Source of the DNA: Monodelphis domestica
Lineage: Eukaryota > Chordata > Mammalia > Didelphimorphia > Didelphidae
Length of the DNA: 64,000 nt
Direction: 5' to 3'
Assembly: GCF_027887165.1 (NCBI RefSeq)
Contig: NC_077229.1
Location: 206,586,753-206,650,752 of the forward strand
This document shows positions 24,861 through 36,200 of this stretch, piece by piece. A model generated the notes under the pieces. That model ran no database searches and was not told the origin of the DNA. It saw only the letters and a list, made by a program, of their open reading frames with translations. Each line of letters opens with the position of its first letter. Positions within the stretch are counted from its first letter, which is position 1. The translations under genes and the position numbers were made by a program.

Positions 24861-25254
24861 TGTTTTTAAGATTATGGGCATATTCCTTTAAACTAAAGAT
24901 TTCTCCTGTCAAACACTATGCATGAATATATAAAGAAAAGAGTTGCACAAGATATATGATTATAAAATACATAGATGATCAATCTATTTTGATTTAATAG
25001 TCACCAATGCTTGCTGTGTTAAATCAGTTCTCTTTCTGGGACATTTGTTTGTATTGTATGTGAATCCTGAGTGTGTATGAAATACCATAGCAAGCTTTTC
25101 TGGGAGAAAACAAAACAAAACAAAAACAAAAACAATCTGGGCCTTTCAAAGAAAGACCAGTATCACGGAAATAGAAACTTAATACAACAGCGGATCTATG
25201 ACTGGGACATTTGCCAGTGATGGGCATTGCTACATATGGCTAATTGCATTAACA

Positions 25255-25590
25255 CAGATCCATAAGCCAATTGTTTTAAATATTCATTCATATTTGCCTT
25301 CTACAATGTGGTTCTCCATTTCTTTTCATTGTGGTTGAGGCAGACTAACGGCTGTTGCCTGGGTTAAATGCAACATCTCAACTGATGTACCGGCTGGATA
25401 AAGTTGCAAATTTTATTACGCAAAAGTTGAGAAATAGCAAAGCTAAAGAGTGTTAAACTGGACACTTTGCTACTGTAGTATCTATTTTCGGGGCTCAGGG
25501 TGCTATATTTATAGATATCTATAAATAAAAATAGAGAGAGAGAGATACAAAGAAAAATACATTTAAAACAACTTTATCAAATAGTTTCCA
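25255..25590. promoter_or_regulatory. candidate distal EDN1 element
   Basis: A non-repetitive stretch about 4.5 kb upstream of the EDN1 start. Two C/EBP-like motifs lie close together (GTTGCAAA at 25403-25410, TTACGCAAA at 25416-25424). A MEF2-like, AT-rich palindromic CTATATTTATAG sits at 25503-25514. The stretch is distinct from the surrounding L3/SINE debris. It is a candidate only: motif clusters of this kind occur by chance and no cross-species alignment was available. Confidence 0.3.
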
Positions 25591-25599
25591 GTGTCTGAG

Positions 25600-26756
25600 C
25601 TTAACAGGGAGAGCAAGAACAGCAACAGTGAATTGTTTCTGTTGGGAAAATGCCCTTCTTTACCTATCCTTGCCTCTCCCCTTCATGAAGCTGGAAGCAG
25701 CTATTTCCCAATGCGACCCAAAGGGGGAGGACAAGCTTGGAGTCTTTTCCTTTGTCCCGCTTGTCTTTTCTTCCCCTCCCCCGCCTCCCTGTTCTACACT
25801 CGTCCCCCCCTCTTCCTCCCCCCCCCCCCCCCCGGCATTCCCTCAGGTGGAGGTGTAGGGGGTGGGAGCTTCTAGCTTGTAAAACAGGTTTAGGGTTGGA
25901 CCGGGATCTGGCACTCCACACCCCCCCCTTCTCGAGAACAGCAGCACCAGCGGTCCGCCTGGCAATGCCTCTGTCCTCTGTGGGGGTTCTCTGCACACTG
26001 ATGATGGGGCCTTTCGGTGGGAGGGGGAGGAAGCAATGGATAGAGTGGAGGAAGAATACTGATTGTTCTTCTTCCTCTGAACAGAGGGCCCGACCCTAGG
26101 TTGGACCACTCCTGGAAAGTCGGGATTCATCTGGGTGGGGGGACTGGTGTTTTCAGAGAGGGCAAGATACAGTCCTGGCGAGGCCACATATGTATTTGTT
26201 TCACGCTGATAGAGAGCACCCCCAGATCTGAGGAGTCCTCTGAAAAGAACAAGTCCCTAGCCTGGCTCAGAGGTTTATTTATGGCCCAGATAAGGAGACC
26301 GAGATGACACAAACATCAAGGGAGGTGGTGGCTCTGGGAGCAGTGTGGGCTGGTTTCATTTTGCTTCATCTTTGGACCTGGGAGCTTGGCCCTATTGGTC
26401 TTTCCTGGGATAGAGATGGGGAAGAATAAGAGACAAGAGACACTTGTTGAAGTTTGGGAGCAGACACCTCTCCTCATCACATCCCAAGTCAAGGTGGGCG
26501 GGGGTTGCAGTTTCCGAGGAGACCCTGAGGCTGGGGGGCGCAAGAGAAGAGGGAGGTTGAACCGAAAGTGCCAGGGGGTGAAGAAAGGAGTGTTTGCCCA
26601 AACGCATTCTACAGAGGGCCTTTTGTTATCTAGGAGTGTTTCATCGAGGTTTACTCTGGGGAATTTTAGGTCATCTCTGCTCTGCTTGTGGTCTGCCCGG
26701 GTGGGTGGAAGAAGCTTGGCAACATGCCAGGAACTCCTGCTGTGGCTGCGGCTGCG

Positions 26757-26791
<35 letters not shown>

Positions 26792-26905
26792 CTAGAGGTG
26801 GAGTGATCGCTAACTTCCTTACAGACCCCACCTGGTCCCAAAGGGAGCCATGCTCGTTGTGTTGGATGGACCCTGCAGGGTCTGGAAGATTTGGCACATA
26901 GCCTG
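25600..26905. promoter_or_regulatory. GC-rich, repeat-poor block upstream of EDN1
   Basis: About 1.3 kb with markedly higher GC and CpG than the surrounding AT-rich DNA. It includes C-tracts (25806-25833), GGGCGGGGG near 26499 and a CTG run. Overlapping ORFs on both strands (25737-26099, 26316-26897, 26386-26901) share no recognisable domain, and such ORFs arise easily in GC-rich DNA. It lies 3-4.3 kb upstream of the EDN1 promoter. It may be an enhancer or an unannotated non-coding RNA promoter; I cannot tell which, or whether it is active. Confidence 0.4.
26737..26790. repeat. interrupted (CTG)n repeat
   Basis: Imperfect CTG/CGG/TGG units end in eight uninterrupted CTG triplets (26767-26790). 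On the minus strand the repeat reads as a polyglutamine run in an ORF with no other sign of coding. Confidence 0.9.
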
Positions 26906-26913
26906 GTTGTCAG

Positions 26914-27160
26914 GGAAAGAGCATTGGCTTTGAAGTCAATAGACCTGGGGTGCAGGGGAAGGAATGTTGAACAGAAAGTCAGGAACACTCAGATTCTAGT
27001 TGTTCCTCTGACAGTTTCGGACACCACCTCGGTGTCCACGGGCAAGTCATTTAACCTTTGTGATCCTCAGTTTATTTTACTGTAAAATGGGTTAAGAACC
27101 CTACCTATCAAATAATATGTAAGAAAGAAGCACTTTATAAACTTAAAAGGCCCTTATAAA
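26914..27160 (+). mobile_element. MIR-family SINE
   Basis: Sense MIR nearly end to end: 'agagcattggctttgaagtc', 'gacctggggtgc', then 'gggcaagtcatttaacctttg', 'cctcagtttattttactgtaaaatggg' and 'aagcactttataaac'. It marks the proximal edge of the GC-rich block. Confidence 0.75.
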
Positions 27161-27294
27161 TGCAATTTTTTTTTTAATCCAAGTAACCTTAGGCAAGTCA
27201 TCTAATTTCTCTGGGCTCAGTCTCCTCCATTCTAGTTCTAAATCATTTGATCCCTTGAGTCTTTGGGGCAAAGAGCCACTACTATTCAGAAAAA

Positions 27295-27475
27295 AGAAAA
27301 GGCTTTTAGTGGAAAGAGTGTTGAATCAGAAGAATCTAGATTCTAACATTAGCCATGCGGATTTGAGCAAGACATATCTCAAAGCCTCATTTGCTTCATT
27401 TGTAAAATTAGTGTTGCACTCAGTGACTTAGGAGGTTCTTTCCAACATTAGTCCTATAATTCTCTATGTTAGGAC
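27295..27475 (+). mobile_element. MIR-family SINE
   Basis: Sense copy: 'agtggaaagagtgttgaatcag', 'agcaagacatatctcaaagcctcatttgcttcatttgtaaaatt' and 'aggttctttccaacattag'. Diverged. Confidence 0.6.
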
Positions 27476-27479
27476 ATAC

Positions 27480-28455
27480 CACCTACCTTGAAGGTTTGCT
27501 GCTTAAGAAATCCCTTTGAAAACTTTAAAACACTTTAAAAAAATATGAGTGCAGAAGACCTTTTTGGTATTTCTCTCTCTCTCTCTTTGTAATTGAAGTT
27601 TGGAGAGAGAAAAAGAGAGGGATAGAGAGAGATGGACAGACAGAGAAGAAAGAAAGTTAAAGAAATTTTCTCAGTTTGTCTGGAAGTGTGGGGAGGAAAG
27701 TTTTCTTTTGGTTTGATAGTCTTTTCTACAAGACTATCTCACTTTGAGAATCCATTTAGACACTAAAATTTTTTTCAAGATCCTCCTTACTCTGGTAATT
27801 CTGAGTGCGGTGGTAGACTAAGTGGCAAGAATGGTGTCCAATATCACTATTTGGTTGTTTTGGGAAACTCATTTTTGTTCTGGCATCTAGTGGGGTAAAT
27901 TGCTTTTTCATCCAATCTAGTGCCCAGATCCACTCTCCTCCCCTCTCTTCCTTCTTGCTGAGGTGACAGCAGGATTTAATCCCCCAGTGTTTAAGTCAAA
28001 GGAAAAGTTGTGATATAAAACTAATGTATTGCTATTGCTTCTTCCTCTTACTGAAAATAGTGTAATTAAGCAAGGTCTCTTGTGCAGAATCCCTGAAGAA
28101 CCAATGACAGCAAAAAGACTGATTAATTTCTAGTTCCATTACCTCTGAGAGAAGGGAATACTTTTCTCCTTTGGCTTCTAGTGGTAGAGAAAATATTTCT
28201 AGAGGAGAAAAATGAGAGAGAATGGGGTTGTTGAATCCTGTTTTACTGCTTAAAATTAGGAAGTTGTGACCTGCACAAGTCACTTAGAGGTAAAATAAAG
28301 AAAAGATTACTTTCTAAAAAGGAATGCCCAATAAGTAGATTTTTTCATTGTGGGAATAGGGGATCCTGAATTTACAAGCTAGCCTTGGTGAAAGACATCC
28401 TGCTCTAGTAGAAAGTGCCTGGACCTGATGGCCCATTAATTAGCATGACACTGGG
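27480..28455. other. intergenic, nothing recognised
   Basis: No gene was recognised. It contains a (CT)n/(GA)n patch at 27571-27650. Confidence 0.45.
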
Positions 28456-28459
28456 CAAA

Positions 28460-28660
28460 TTAGTTGGGATCATATCTTAGTACTTGAAGGGATCTTAGAG
28501 GCAATTTAGGTCCATCCTCTTATTTTACAGATGTAGAAACTGAGGCTCAGAAAATTAAAGTGCTTTGGTGAAGGACAAATAACAAGTGGCAGTGTTGGTA
28601 TTTGAGTCCAGATTCTTCAACTTCATACTGTAGTCCCCCCCCCCCCTCCCCTCAGTTTCT
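28460..28660 (-). mobile_element. L3/MIR-like ancient repeat
   Basis: 'gatcatatcttagtacttgaagggatcttagaggcaattt', 'ttattttacagatgtagaaactgaggctcag', 'agattcttcaacttcatactg'. This is the antisense order of this repeat type. A C-run follows at about 28636-28648. Confidence 0.6.
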
Positions 28661-29560
28661 TCTCTGATTAAAGCCTGTTAATAGATTTAATTCCTTACAC
28701 TGCTTAGCACTGTATCCATGGTCTTTCACTTCTATAGCTACATCTATTGCATATCATGGGCAGATGACTGAGGTAATAGATGTCATACTTCTTTGAAAAG
28801 TTGAATGTTTTATTCACATGTGAGGTTTCATCTCATTCCCCTGCCCAGGCATGGAAAATTCCGGTCTTCTCTTCTGACTTCTCCTGAAATCCAGCTCCCT
28901 AAGCCCCCCCACCCTCACCCTCATCTCCCTTCCCATCTACTGATGCCAAAAAGAAACCAAGGAAGGTCTCTTAGGTGGAATGCTCACAAACCTCCTCCCT
29001 TTCTTCTGTGTCAAGAGCAGTGGTGTCTACTTGATCTTTCTCCGTCCTTCCCAATACTGATACTTTGTCTTTCTGAAATCAATACTTCAACTTGCCTTTT
29101 AATAAAATATTAGCTCCTTTTGTTCTTCATATCATTCTGATACTTTCCATCCTCTCCTAGTCTTCCTGATATTGACTTGATCTATAAAAAAGGCTTAAGA
29201 AAATCTTTCTTTTCCCAACACTTCCAACATCCACTCCCTATCACTTCTGAGGTCTTATTAAAAAAAAAAATGAAGGGGGGATGAAGGAATGAATAGGATG
29301 AGGGAATTAAATTGACATTACTGCTGAAGTGATAAAAAAAAAATTGACCATATCCAAATAATTTGGTCCTGGGCAGGGAGGACTAAAGAGAGAAGGTTCC
29401 CCTGTTTTCCTAAATGTTCTAAAAAATCAGGAAAGACAAAAAAGGGAAAAAAAACCCGAACAACAATTAAAAAAAAAGCCTTCACATAACAATACAATCC
29501 ATTTAAACTGTGGCTCATACTTTTCATACCAATCTCATGACTTTTTTTTTTTTTTTAATT
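28661..29560. other. upstream flank, nothing recognised
   Basis: Single-copy-looking sequence before the EDN1 promoter, with A/T runs (29269 and 29542). No exon or repeat was identified. Confidence 0.45.
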
Positions 29561-29691
29561 CCCTCGTCTGATTCTTGAACTCTGGAGCTGGCAGCGTTGT
29601 GAAGGGGAAGTAAAATCTGACACTGCACCAGCAGGTTTACTAAAGGTCTCTAATGGGTATTTTCTTTTTCTTAGCCCTGCCCCTGAATTGT

Positions 29692-29704
29692 CAGACGGCG
29701 TCTG
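29692..29704. promoter_or_regulatory. Smad-type palindrome CAGACGGCGTCTG
   Basis: Perfect CAGAC/GTCTG inverted repeat around a 3-base spacer, about 190 bases before the predicted start. This matches the location of the TGF-beta/Smad element described in human EDN1 (about -193/-171). Confidence 0.75.
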
Positions 29705-29743
29705 CCTCTCTGAAGTTTGCAGTGATTTCCTTTCCAGCCTGGC

Positions 29744-29750
29744 CTTATCT
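29744..29750 (-). promoter_or_regulatory. GATA site (AGATAAG)
   Basis: Reverse-strand AGATAAG about 140 bases upstream of the predicted start. It corresponds to the GATA2-dependent site of the human promoter. Confidence 0.8.
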
Positions 29751-29756
29751 TGGTCC

Positions 29757-29765
29757 GCACGTTGC
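29757..29765 (-). promoter_or_regulatory. hypoxia response element
   Basis: GCACGTTGC (GCAACGTGC on the minus strand) contains the HIF core ACGTG and is identical in core to the known human EDN1 HIF-1 site. It lies ten bases from the AP-1 site. Confidence 0.8.
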
Positions 29766-29774
29766 TGCCTCTTG

Positions 29775-29782
29775 GTGACTAA
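29775..29782 (+). promoter_or_regulatory. AP-1 site GTGACTAA
   Basis: The same non-consensus AP-1 octamer as in the human promoter, at about -110 relative to the predicted start. Confidence 0.85.
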
Positions 29783-29853
29783 TAACACAATAACATTGTC
29801 TCAGGATAGAAAAAAAAAAGTCTGAGCTGTTTACTCGCTCTATGGGGGTTCAG

Positions 29854-29860
29854 TATAAAA
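29854..29860 (+). promoter_or_regulatory. TATA box TATAAAA
   Basis: Preceded by 'gggggttcag' and followed by 'gagagctgtccaagccaga', as in the human gene. It sets transcription start near 29885. Confidence 0.9.
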
Positions 29861-29884
29861 ACGAGGCGGAGAGCTGTCCAAGCC

Positions 29885-30215
29885 AGACTGGCTTCTGCCT
29901 GAGCACTGGAAGTCACTGAAAAGATCATTGGGTTTCTAGTGCAGCTCACTGGACGATCGGGGCATTTTCAGCCCTTTTGGACTGCCCTCTCTCCCCGCAG
30001 AGGCAGAAGCTTTTCTTTTTCTCTTGCACCGGACACCCATATTGAAGAAAGAACTTTGGAGGTCTGCATATCAGAAGTAGTTCAGGGTGAAACTGAAGTT
30101 GTTTTTGAGTGTTTTACTTTAAGCTTAGTTGGCAAAGAAGGCATTTTCAGAATGGATTATTTCCAGATGATTTTCTCCCTGCTGTTTGTGGTTTTCCAAG
30201 GAGCACCAGACACAG
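29885..30215 (+). CDS. EDN1: EDN1 exon 1 (5'UTR + signal peptide)
   Basis: Coding part 30152-30215 (residues 1-21 plus one base of codon 22), donor gtaggc. The translated signal peptide differs from the human one mainly at residues 4-5 (FQ for LL) and 14-15 (VF for AC). The 5' limit is a prediction from the TATA box. Confidence 0.9.
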
Positions 30216-33200
30216 GTAGGCATGCTGGCTTGTAAGCTTCTGAGTATTAATGACTTAATTATCCACTTTAGTGCTTTTCTCGCTTGCCTCCCTCCCCCTT
30301 TCCTTTACTATTGGGGCTCATAAATCAGATGTCTGGGACTTTCTGCCTATAGCTACCGAATCTTATAGTGAAAAATAATAAATAATTAAGTTGCATATAT
30401 GCATTATATATATGACAGTACATCAACTGGGTTGGCTTATCACAAAGGAGTTTTATTGCACTTTTCGCCAGCATTAAAGAACATGCAAATGTGAGGCAAA
30501 ATTTAACCTCCGGTTCGTGTGTATAATATGTGTTTTATGCACAGAAGTATACTATTACCATCTCGTAGTGTTGCTGCTGATACTAGCATGTCAGCATGTG
30601 TGATATTAGAGAGGGTGTTTCAACTTGAAGCTCTGGAATTTTATTCAAGTCGGATTCAATGAGCACATGAGCAGAAACATCACCTAGAGTTTGGTCTGCT
30701 GAATAAACCCCCCCAGGTGGTTTCAGGGTGAGAGCAGATGCTTTCTTCAAATCTTGTCCTTATTGACTTTAGGTTTCCTTCTGGCAGGTTTTTGGCACTC
30801 AGAACAACAAGAGATCTATTCACAGTTTTAGTCACTTGTTTTGGGAGAGAGATAGGATAAATCTAGGTTACATGAAGATTTAAGACTGTAAGTGTATTCT
30901 GGTGCATGTGTTTGGTTTGCTATCTCTCTGTGATCCAGACCAGAGGGAGTGAATGACAAGGAATTAAAACCTTGCCACGGTCTGATCTTTGGAAATCTGC
31001 TGGGCAAATCAGTTTCTGTAGCCGAAAGAGCTACTAGGGGAGAGAATGCTGCAGAAAGCATTGGAACGTGCCCCTCACAAGCTGCACATTTTAGGGCAAC
31101 CTCAGGACCAGATAGTAATAATTCCCCAAACAATTTGGGAACCTGGATGCCTCAGTCAAGTTCCCAAAACATCTCTTGATTTTAGGCTAAAGTCAGAAAC
31201 CTCCTAAGGCTTTTTAGACACTTTCTGAAATCTGTGTTGTGGAACTCGTGTCTTCTTTCTCCCCAAATGCTTCTCCCTTCACCTCCAAGGCTTCAGCTAT
31301 ATTAGAGAAGAAAGCAGATTTGGGGAGAAGGTGGAGATAACAGCAATTACTCTACAAAAGTTGCTGTTGGCTAGTCATTACAAGCTATCATAACAAAGTA
31401 ATTTGAATTACTTATTATTTACTGTATATGAGAACTAAGATATGAAGGGAAACTGGTGACATGGGATACAGGGTACATTTTCTTCAAAATCAGGAGCAAT
31501 TTAAAGATCATTAGACAAACTCAAACCTCAATTTCTAAGAGCAAGAATTTCTTTTGAGCACTAAGGGGCTTCATTAAGTGCCTCCTTTAAGTATTTGTTT
31601 TTCCACATTTCTGAAGGTCCTTCTAGGTGCTGATAATTCAAGAAGGGGTAAAAGCTAAGCAAAGCATTTAGGTTGAGGGAAGAAAAAAAGAGTTCATGTT
31701 CCCCCCCCCCCAAAAAAAAAAGGTTATTCAATGTGCTTCACCCAGATCAGAAAGGTGTGTGTTGAATGCTAAGATTCCACGTATTTCTGTGACTCTAACT
31801 AAGATGAAGCTCAGGGGCTCACCCTACTTTCCTCTTCATCTCTCTCTCTTAGCCTTTGGTGCTGAGCTCAGCACAGAAGCCCAAGCTGGTGGGGACAATC
31901 AACCTCCCAGTGCACCCTGGCGGCCCCGACGGTCTAAACGCTGCTCCTGCTCATCCTTGCTGGATAAAGAATGTGTGTACTTCTGCCACCTGGACATCAT
32001 TTGGATCAACACTCCCGAGTGAGTCTCTAGAGGGCATTGTAACTCTAGTCATTTAGTCTAGCCCTAGTTCCTGGGGAGCTGCTACAGGTTACATCTCAGG
32101 AGATTTAGATCCCTTTCGGTGACATTATTCTTCCATTAAAAAGGGGGAGAAAGCCAACCACAGGGCAGTCTGGCAACAGGATGGAAAGGATTCTATAAAC
32201 CACTGATTTCAACTACTTGTTATAGGATAGGTAGGCAGAGTTGAATAAATGTGGGACACTGTGCCCCAATTTAAGGACAAAAAACTTTATGTTGGTGCCT
32301 CAGACAGAGATTTTCCAAGGTGTTATATCAGCTGAGGTTTGGGAAAAGAGTTCTCGGGATTGGACTTGGTGGATTCAATCAGTTTTCCTTATGGGCATGA
32401 TAAATTCTTAGTAAAAATACTACTGATCATTAAGAATTATAAAATCATAGCATTTTACTGGCAGAGAGAACCAAGACAGCCATCTAGCTATAAGATCATT
32501 GATACAGAGTATGAAAGGGCCTCAGAAGCTTTTTATGTGAAATCCCCTCATTTACAGAGGAGAAAACTAAGACCCAGGGAGATCATACTGGTAGTAAGTC
32601 TGAGAAGTGGAATTTGAACCCAAGTCCTTTGCCTCTGAAATCAGAATTCTTTCCACTGTATTACTGAGACCAATAGATTAAAAAGTAATTTACTTTTGGT
32701 CATACAATGATTTAGTTACTGTTTTGAATAAGGATTAGAACCCAGGTTTCCTGACTCTCAGCTCTGAACTCTTTCCATTTAGAAGGAACTATTTCAGAAG
32801 AATATGAACCCTTCCTCCCCATTCTCTTTTTTCCAATTATAAACAAAAATGCACACAATATCCCCAATGCCCTAGTTTATCTTAGGGATAACTAGAAAAA
32901 CCCAATAAGCTTTACCTGAGTAAAGAGATACTTCCTAAGGGCATAGTTTCATCTCTAAGGTGAGAATCAAAATGTATACATAGGATACTCTTAGATATCC
33001 TGCTGGTAGTTATCATCTCATGGAAACCTTTGATGCCAATGTGCCCTGCAAGGACTTCTCACATAGGGATGTAAACCAGGCTCTGTTAGAGAGTCTCCTC
33101 TACTGGAAGGAAATGGGGCTCAGGCTCATTTCTAATAGGAGTTCACTTTGTACAATCTGAAGTTGATAATTCCATGTGTTGGGGGGAAAAGATCTGTATA

Positions 33201-36200
33201 GAGCTTTAGCAGAGTGAGAGAATGTGAAACAGACACCAGAACCACTTATGTGCTGACTTCTAATAATTTTGGACAGAAAAAATACCATTTATGTCAAGAG
33301 GAATTTAAATTTTGTTAAAAGTAGAGTTACATTGAGAATAATAGGATAATACCATTGTCCCTATTGTACACATTCTGAGCCAGCAGTTGGCATAGCCCTG
33401 ACAGTCCTACCTTTTGCAATGGTAACTTTATGCTGCCAAAACATTGGGTCAGATGAGCTCTTTGTATTATTTAAGGGGATAAATATACCCAGAAGACCAT
33501 GTCATTTTGATGGCAATCAATTATGCTAACAACAGATTGTTTTCTTCTTTTAAACCTAGGCACACAGTTCCATATGGACTTGGAAGCCCTTCTCGATCCA
33601 AGCGGTCCTTAGAAGATTCACCTCTTACCAAGCCAGCAGACTCCAGGAAGAGATGCCAATGTGCCAGCCGAAAAGACAAGAAATGCTGGGTCTTTTGCCA
33701 AGCAGGAAAGGAACTCTGGTGGGTTAAGGCACCTTTCACTTTTAGTCAGCTTTATTAAACCTTTCCACAATCTAATATTACAATTTTGGCCTTGGAAAAA
33801 TATATTTATTATGTTGAAACATAGCCCCAGAGGGGAAGGGGTCACAATGCAATTGCTTTACCATTTTTCCTTCTCTCTCTTAGGGCACAAAATACTTTGA
33901 AGAAAGCCTGGAATGAACCTAAAAAAATAAAAGACTGCATTGGTCATGGACTAAAGTGTGTGCAACAGCAGCTTGTGAACAGGAAGAAAATGAGAAGGTA
34001 ATTATATTTTCAGTGCTGCAGAAACACTTCTTTCCTCAAAGGCCAAAGTACCATTTAAGCAAACCTCATATTGCAAAGAGATCCTTAGAAGGTGGGGACC
34101 CCCTTCAACAAAGGGCAGAAGAGCCATTCTTGACATTTAATTTTGGAATGATGAATATAAATGCAGGCTACTGCCCACCTCATGCACCTTTGTGGTTGTA
34201 GGGAATACTTCTATCCCTTGTGGTCCTATCCCAATTTATTTCCAAGTTCCCTGTGAGGTATCTTGCCAGTTTCCCTGGTGGTGGGAAGGGGAAAAGTCAT
34301 TCCATTTTCAAGGAGAACCCAATTTCATACATGTGTCTCATGGATCCAAGTTTTAGAAAGGCAAGTAGTTATTCATATGGCCATCCATGAGGAAAATAAG
34401 GTCATTAGGCAGGGTTGGTGAGATTTGGAACATACTGTTTTGTGTGTGTGGAGTGTGGGGAGAGTCAAGTTATTGGGGAGGAGGGAGTTGTTTTTGTTTT
34501 TAAATAAGGGACTCTGGCAGAGAACCAGTGTCAGTCCAAACTAGATCTGTTTGCTCTGCACCCCTGTCACCCCCAATCCCAACTCTGTTAGTCATGGCAT
34601 GGAGTGGAGGGAAGATTTAAACCAGCCAGCACCATTAAAATCATATTATAGCCCTGTTAGCATGATGAAACCTCTAAACCCCTAACATTTGAGTTTCATG
34701 TGCCCAGGGGAAGAAACCTGCCCTTAGATCTGTCACATGTTCTCCATTTCCCTATTAAGGTCAAAGGGATTTTTTTCCTGGAAATTTAGTGGCAAGAAGT
34801 TCTGTGGTCAGAATGTACTGAGCCTGGGCCTGAAGTCAGAGACTTCTGAGCTGTTTACTACTAACTTTGCTGCCTTTACCAGTCACTAACCCCTCTTACT
34901 TTAATCTATTTAGTTTAAAAAAAAAAAACCTTACCTTCTGTCTTAGAATCAATACTAAGGTTCAAAGGCAGAAGAGTGGTAAGGATGAGGCAATGAGGGT
35001 TAAGTGACTTGCCCAGGGTCACACAGCTAGGAAGTGATTGAGGTCAAATTTGAACACAGGAACTCTTTTTGCTAGTCCTAGTTTATTCACTGAGCCATCT
35101 ACCTATCCCTCTCTATTTGTTTTAAATAAGACTAATTATACCATACACAGAGTGAAATGGACAACTGAACCACAGTTTGTAAAATGCCTCAAATTTTAAT
35201 CTTCCTGGTTCTCAGTTTCCTTATCTGTAAATCATTCAGTTTGGACTGAATGAACTCTCGTGTTCCCTATAATTCCAACTCTAAATCATATCAGCTGTTA
35301 ATCTTCAAGGTGTTAATCTGCAGTAAACTAGCTTTGTAAAAATAAATAACGCACATAGTGCTTAAAACTTTGCAAAGTCCTTTGTACAGGTTAGGACTGC
35401 AACAGTTATTATCCCCATTTTACAGATGAGAAAACTGTCCTTGTGAGAGATCACAAAATTGTCCAGGATAATGTAGCTAGTCAGTATATCATTTGAGTTA
35501 TGATGAGGCCAAGTCTTTTTCCAAGTTCTGCACTATCCATTAAGTTACACCATCTCATAAACAACTCTCCATTTCCAATTCTGGTCCCCCAAATATCAGG
35601 CCTACAGAAACTTTTCTTTGTCTGACAAAATCTGCTTTAGTCTCACCTAGACACATACATTCTCCTTCATTCTATTCTTTCTATCTCTTTATTTCCAGAG
35701 AAAACTAGTTCCTTTCTGAAGATAAACTGAGTCTCCCAATGAAAAGGGTCCTGTGAAAAAGAAATAAGAGAGATAAAGAGCCTACTAAGTTTCCTTTAAG
35801 CCCAATACATAATTGCCACAAGATTTGATCTGATTTCTTTTTCTGTTCTCATCAAGATGAGGATCCTATTTTCACAGCCTTCTAGAGATACCTCCAGAGG
35901 GTTTTGGGGGTGGGGATGGAGGGGGAGGGGGAGAATAGGATGCAGCTCAAGCTTTGTGGTGAAAGGAGCTCAAGAATAAGATCCTAACTGATTTACTTGA
36001 TGATTTGATGTGTTTCCTTGATCTTACTGTCAATGTGTTTTGTTGACAAATTTCCTTCTTGTCTTAATAGGTTGGAGACCATCAGTAATAGCATCAAAGC
36101 ATCTTTTCACATTGCAAAGCAGAGAGCTGAGCTCCACAAAGAAAAGAAAATAACCAATAACCGAACACATCAAAAGCAAAGCATTTGGGACAGTCTGAAG

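Larger units (their letters stand above)
29571..29884 (+). promoter_or_regulatory. EDN1: EDN1 proximal promoter
   Basis: The block resembles the human EDN1 promoter as I recall it, element by element and in order. Positions are relative to a predicted start near 29885. There is a Smad-type palindrome (29692-29704), a GATA site read as CTTATCT (29744-29750), a hypoxia element GCACGTTGC (29757-29765), an AP-1 site GTGACTAA (29775-29782), a conserved ACAATAACATTGT (29787-29799) and a TATA box (29854-29860). In human EDN1 these mediate TGF-beta/Smad, GATA2, HIF-1 and AP-1 control in endothelial cells. Their retention here is seen directly; their function in this species is inferred. Confidence 0.9.

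Noticed and set aside
25595-26100. CpG-island promoter of a second gene
   Set aside because: GC is raised, but no TATA, conserved exon or donor after a plausible first exon could be identified. Kept only as a regulatory candidate.
26316-26901. Long overlapping ORFs on both strands (193 aa minus, 171 aa plus)
   Set aside because: They overlap each other in a GC-rich block, are low in complexity around the CTG run and show no domain or splice sites.
26671-26988. Minus-strand ORF with a polyglutamine run
   Set aside because: The Gln run is just the CTG/CAG microsatellite; the rest is unlike any protein I recognise and overlaps a MIR.
29939-30235. Longer N-terminal reading frame running into the EDN1 start codon
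   Set aside because: It begins at a non-AUG codon. The first AUG of the transcript is 30152, in strong context, and gives the conserved signal peptide.
33719-33724. Alternative exon 3 donor at 33723 (gttaag)
   Set aside because: It would add bases that break the phase with exon 4; the donor at 33719 keeps the frame and the human-like junction.
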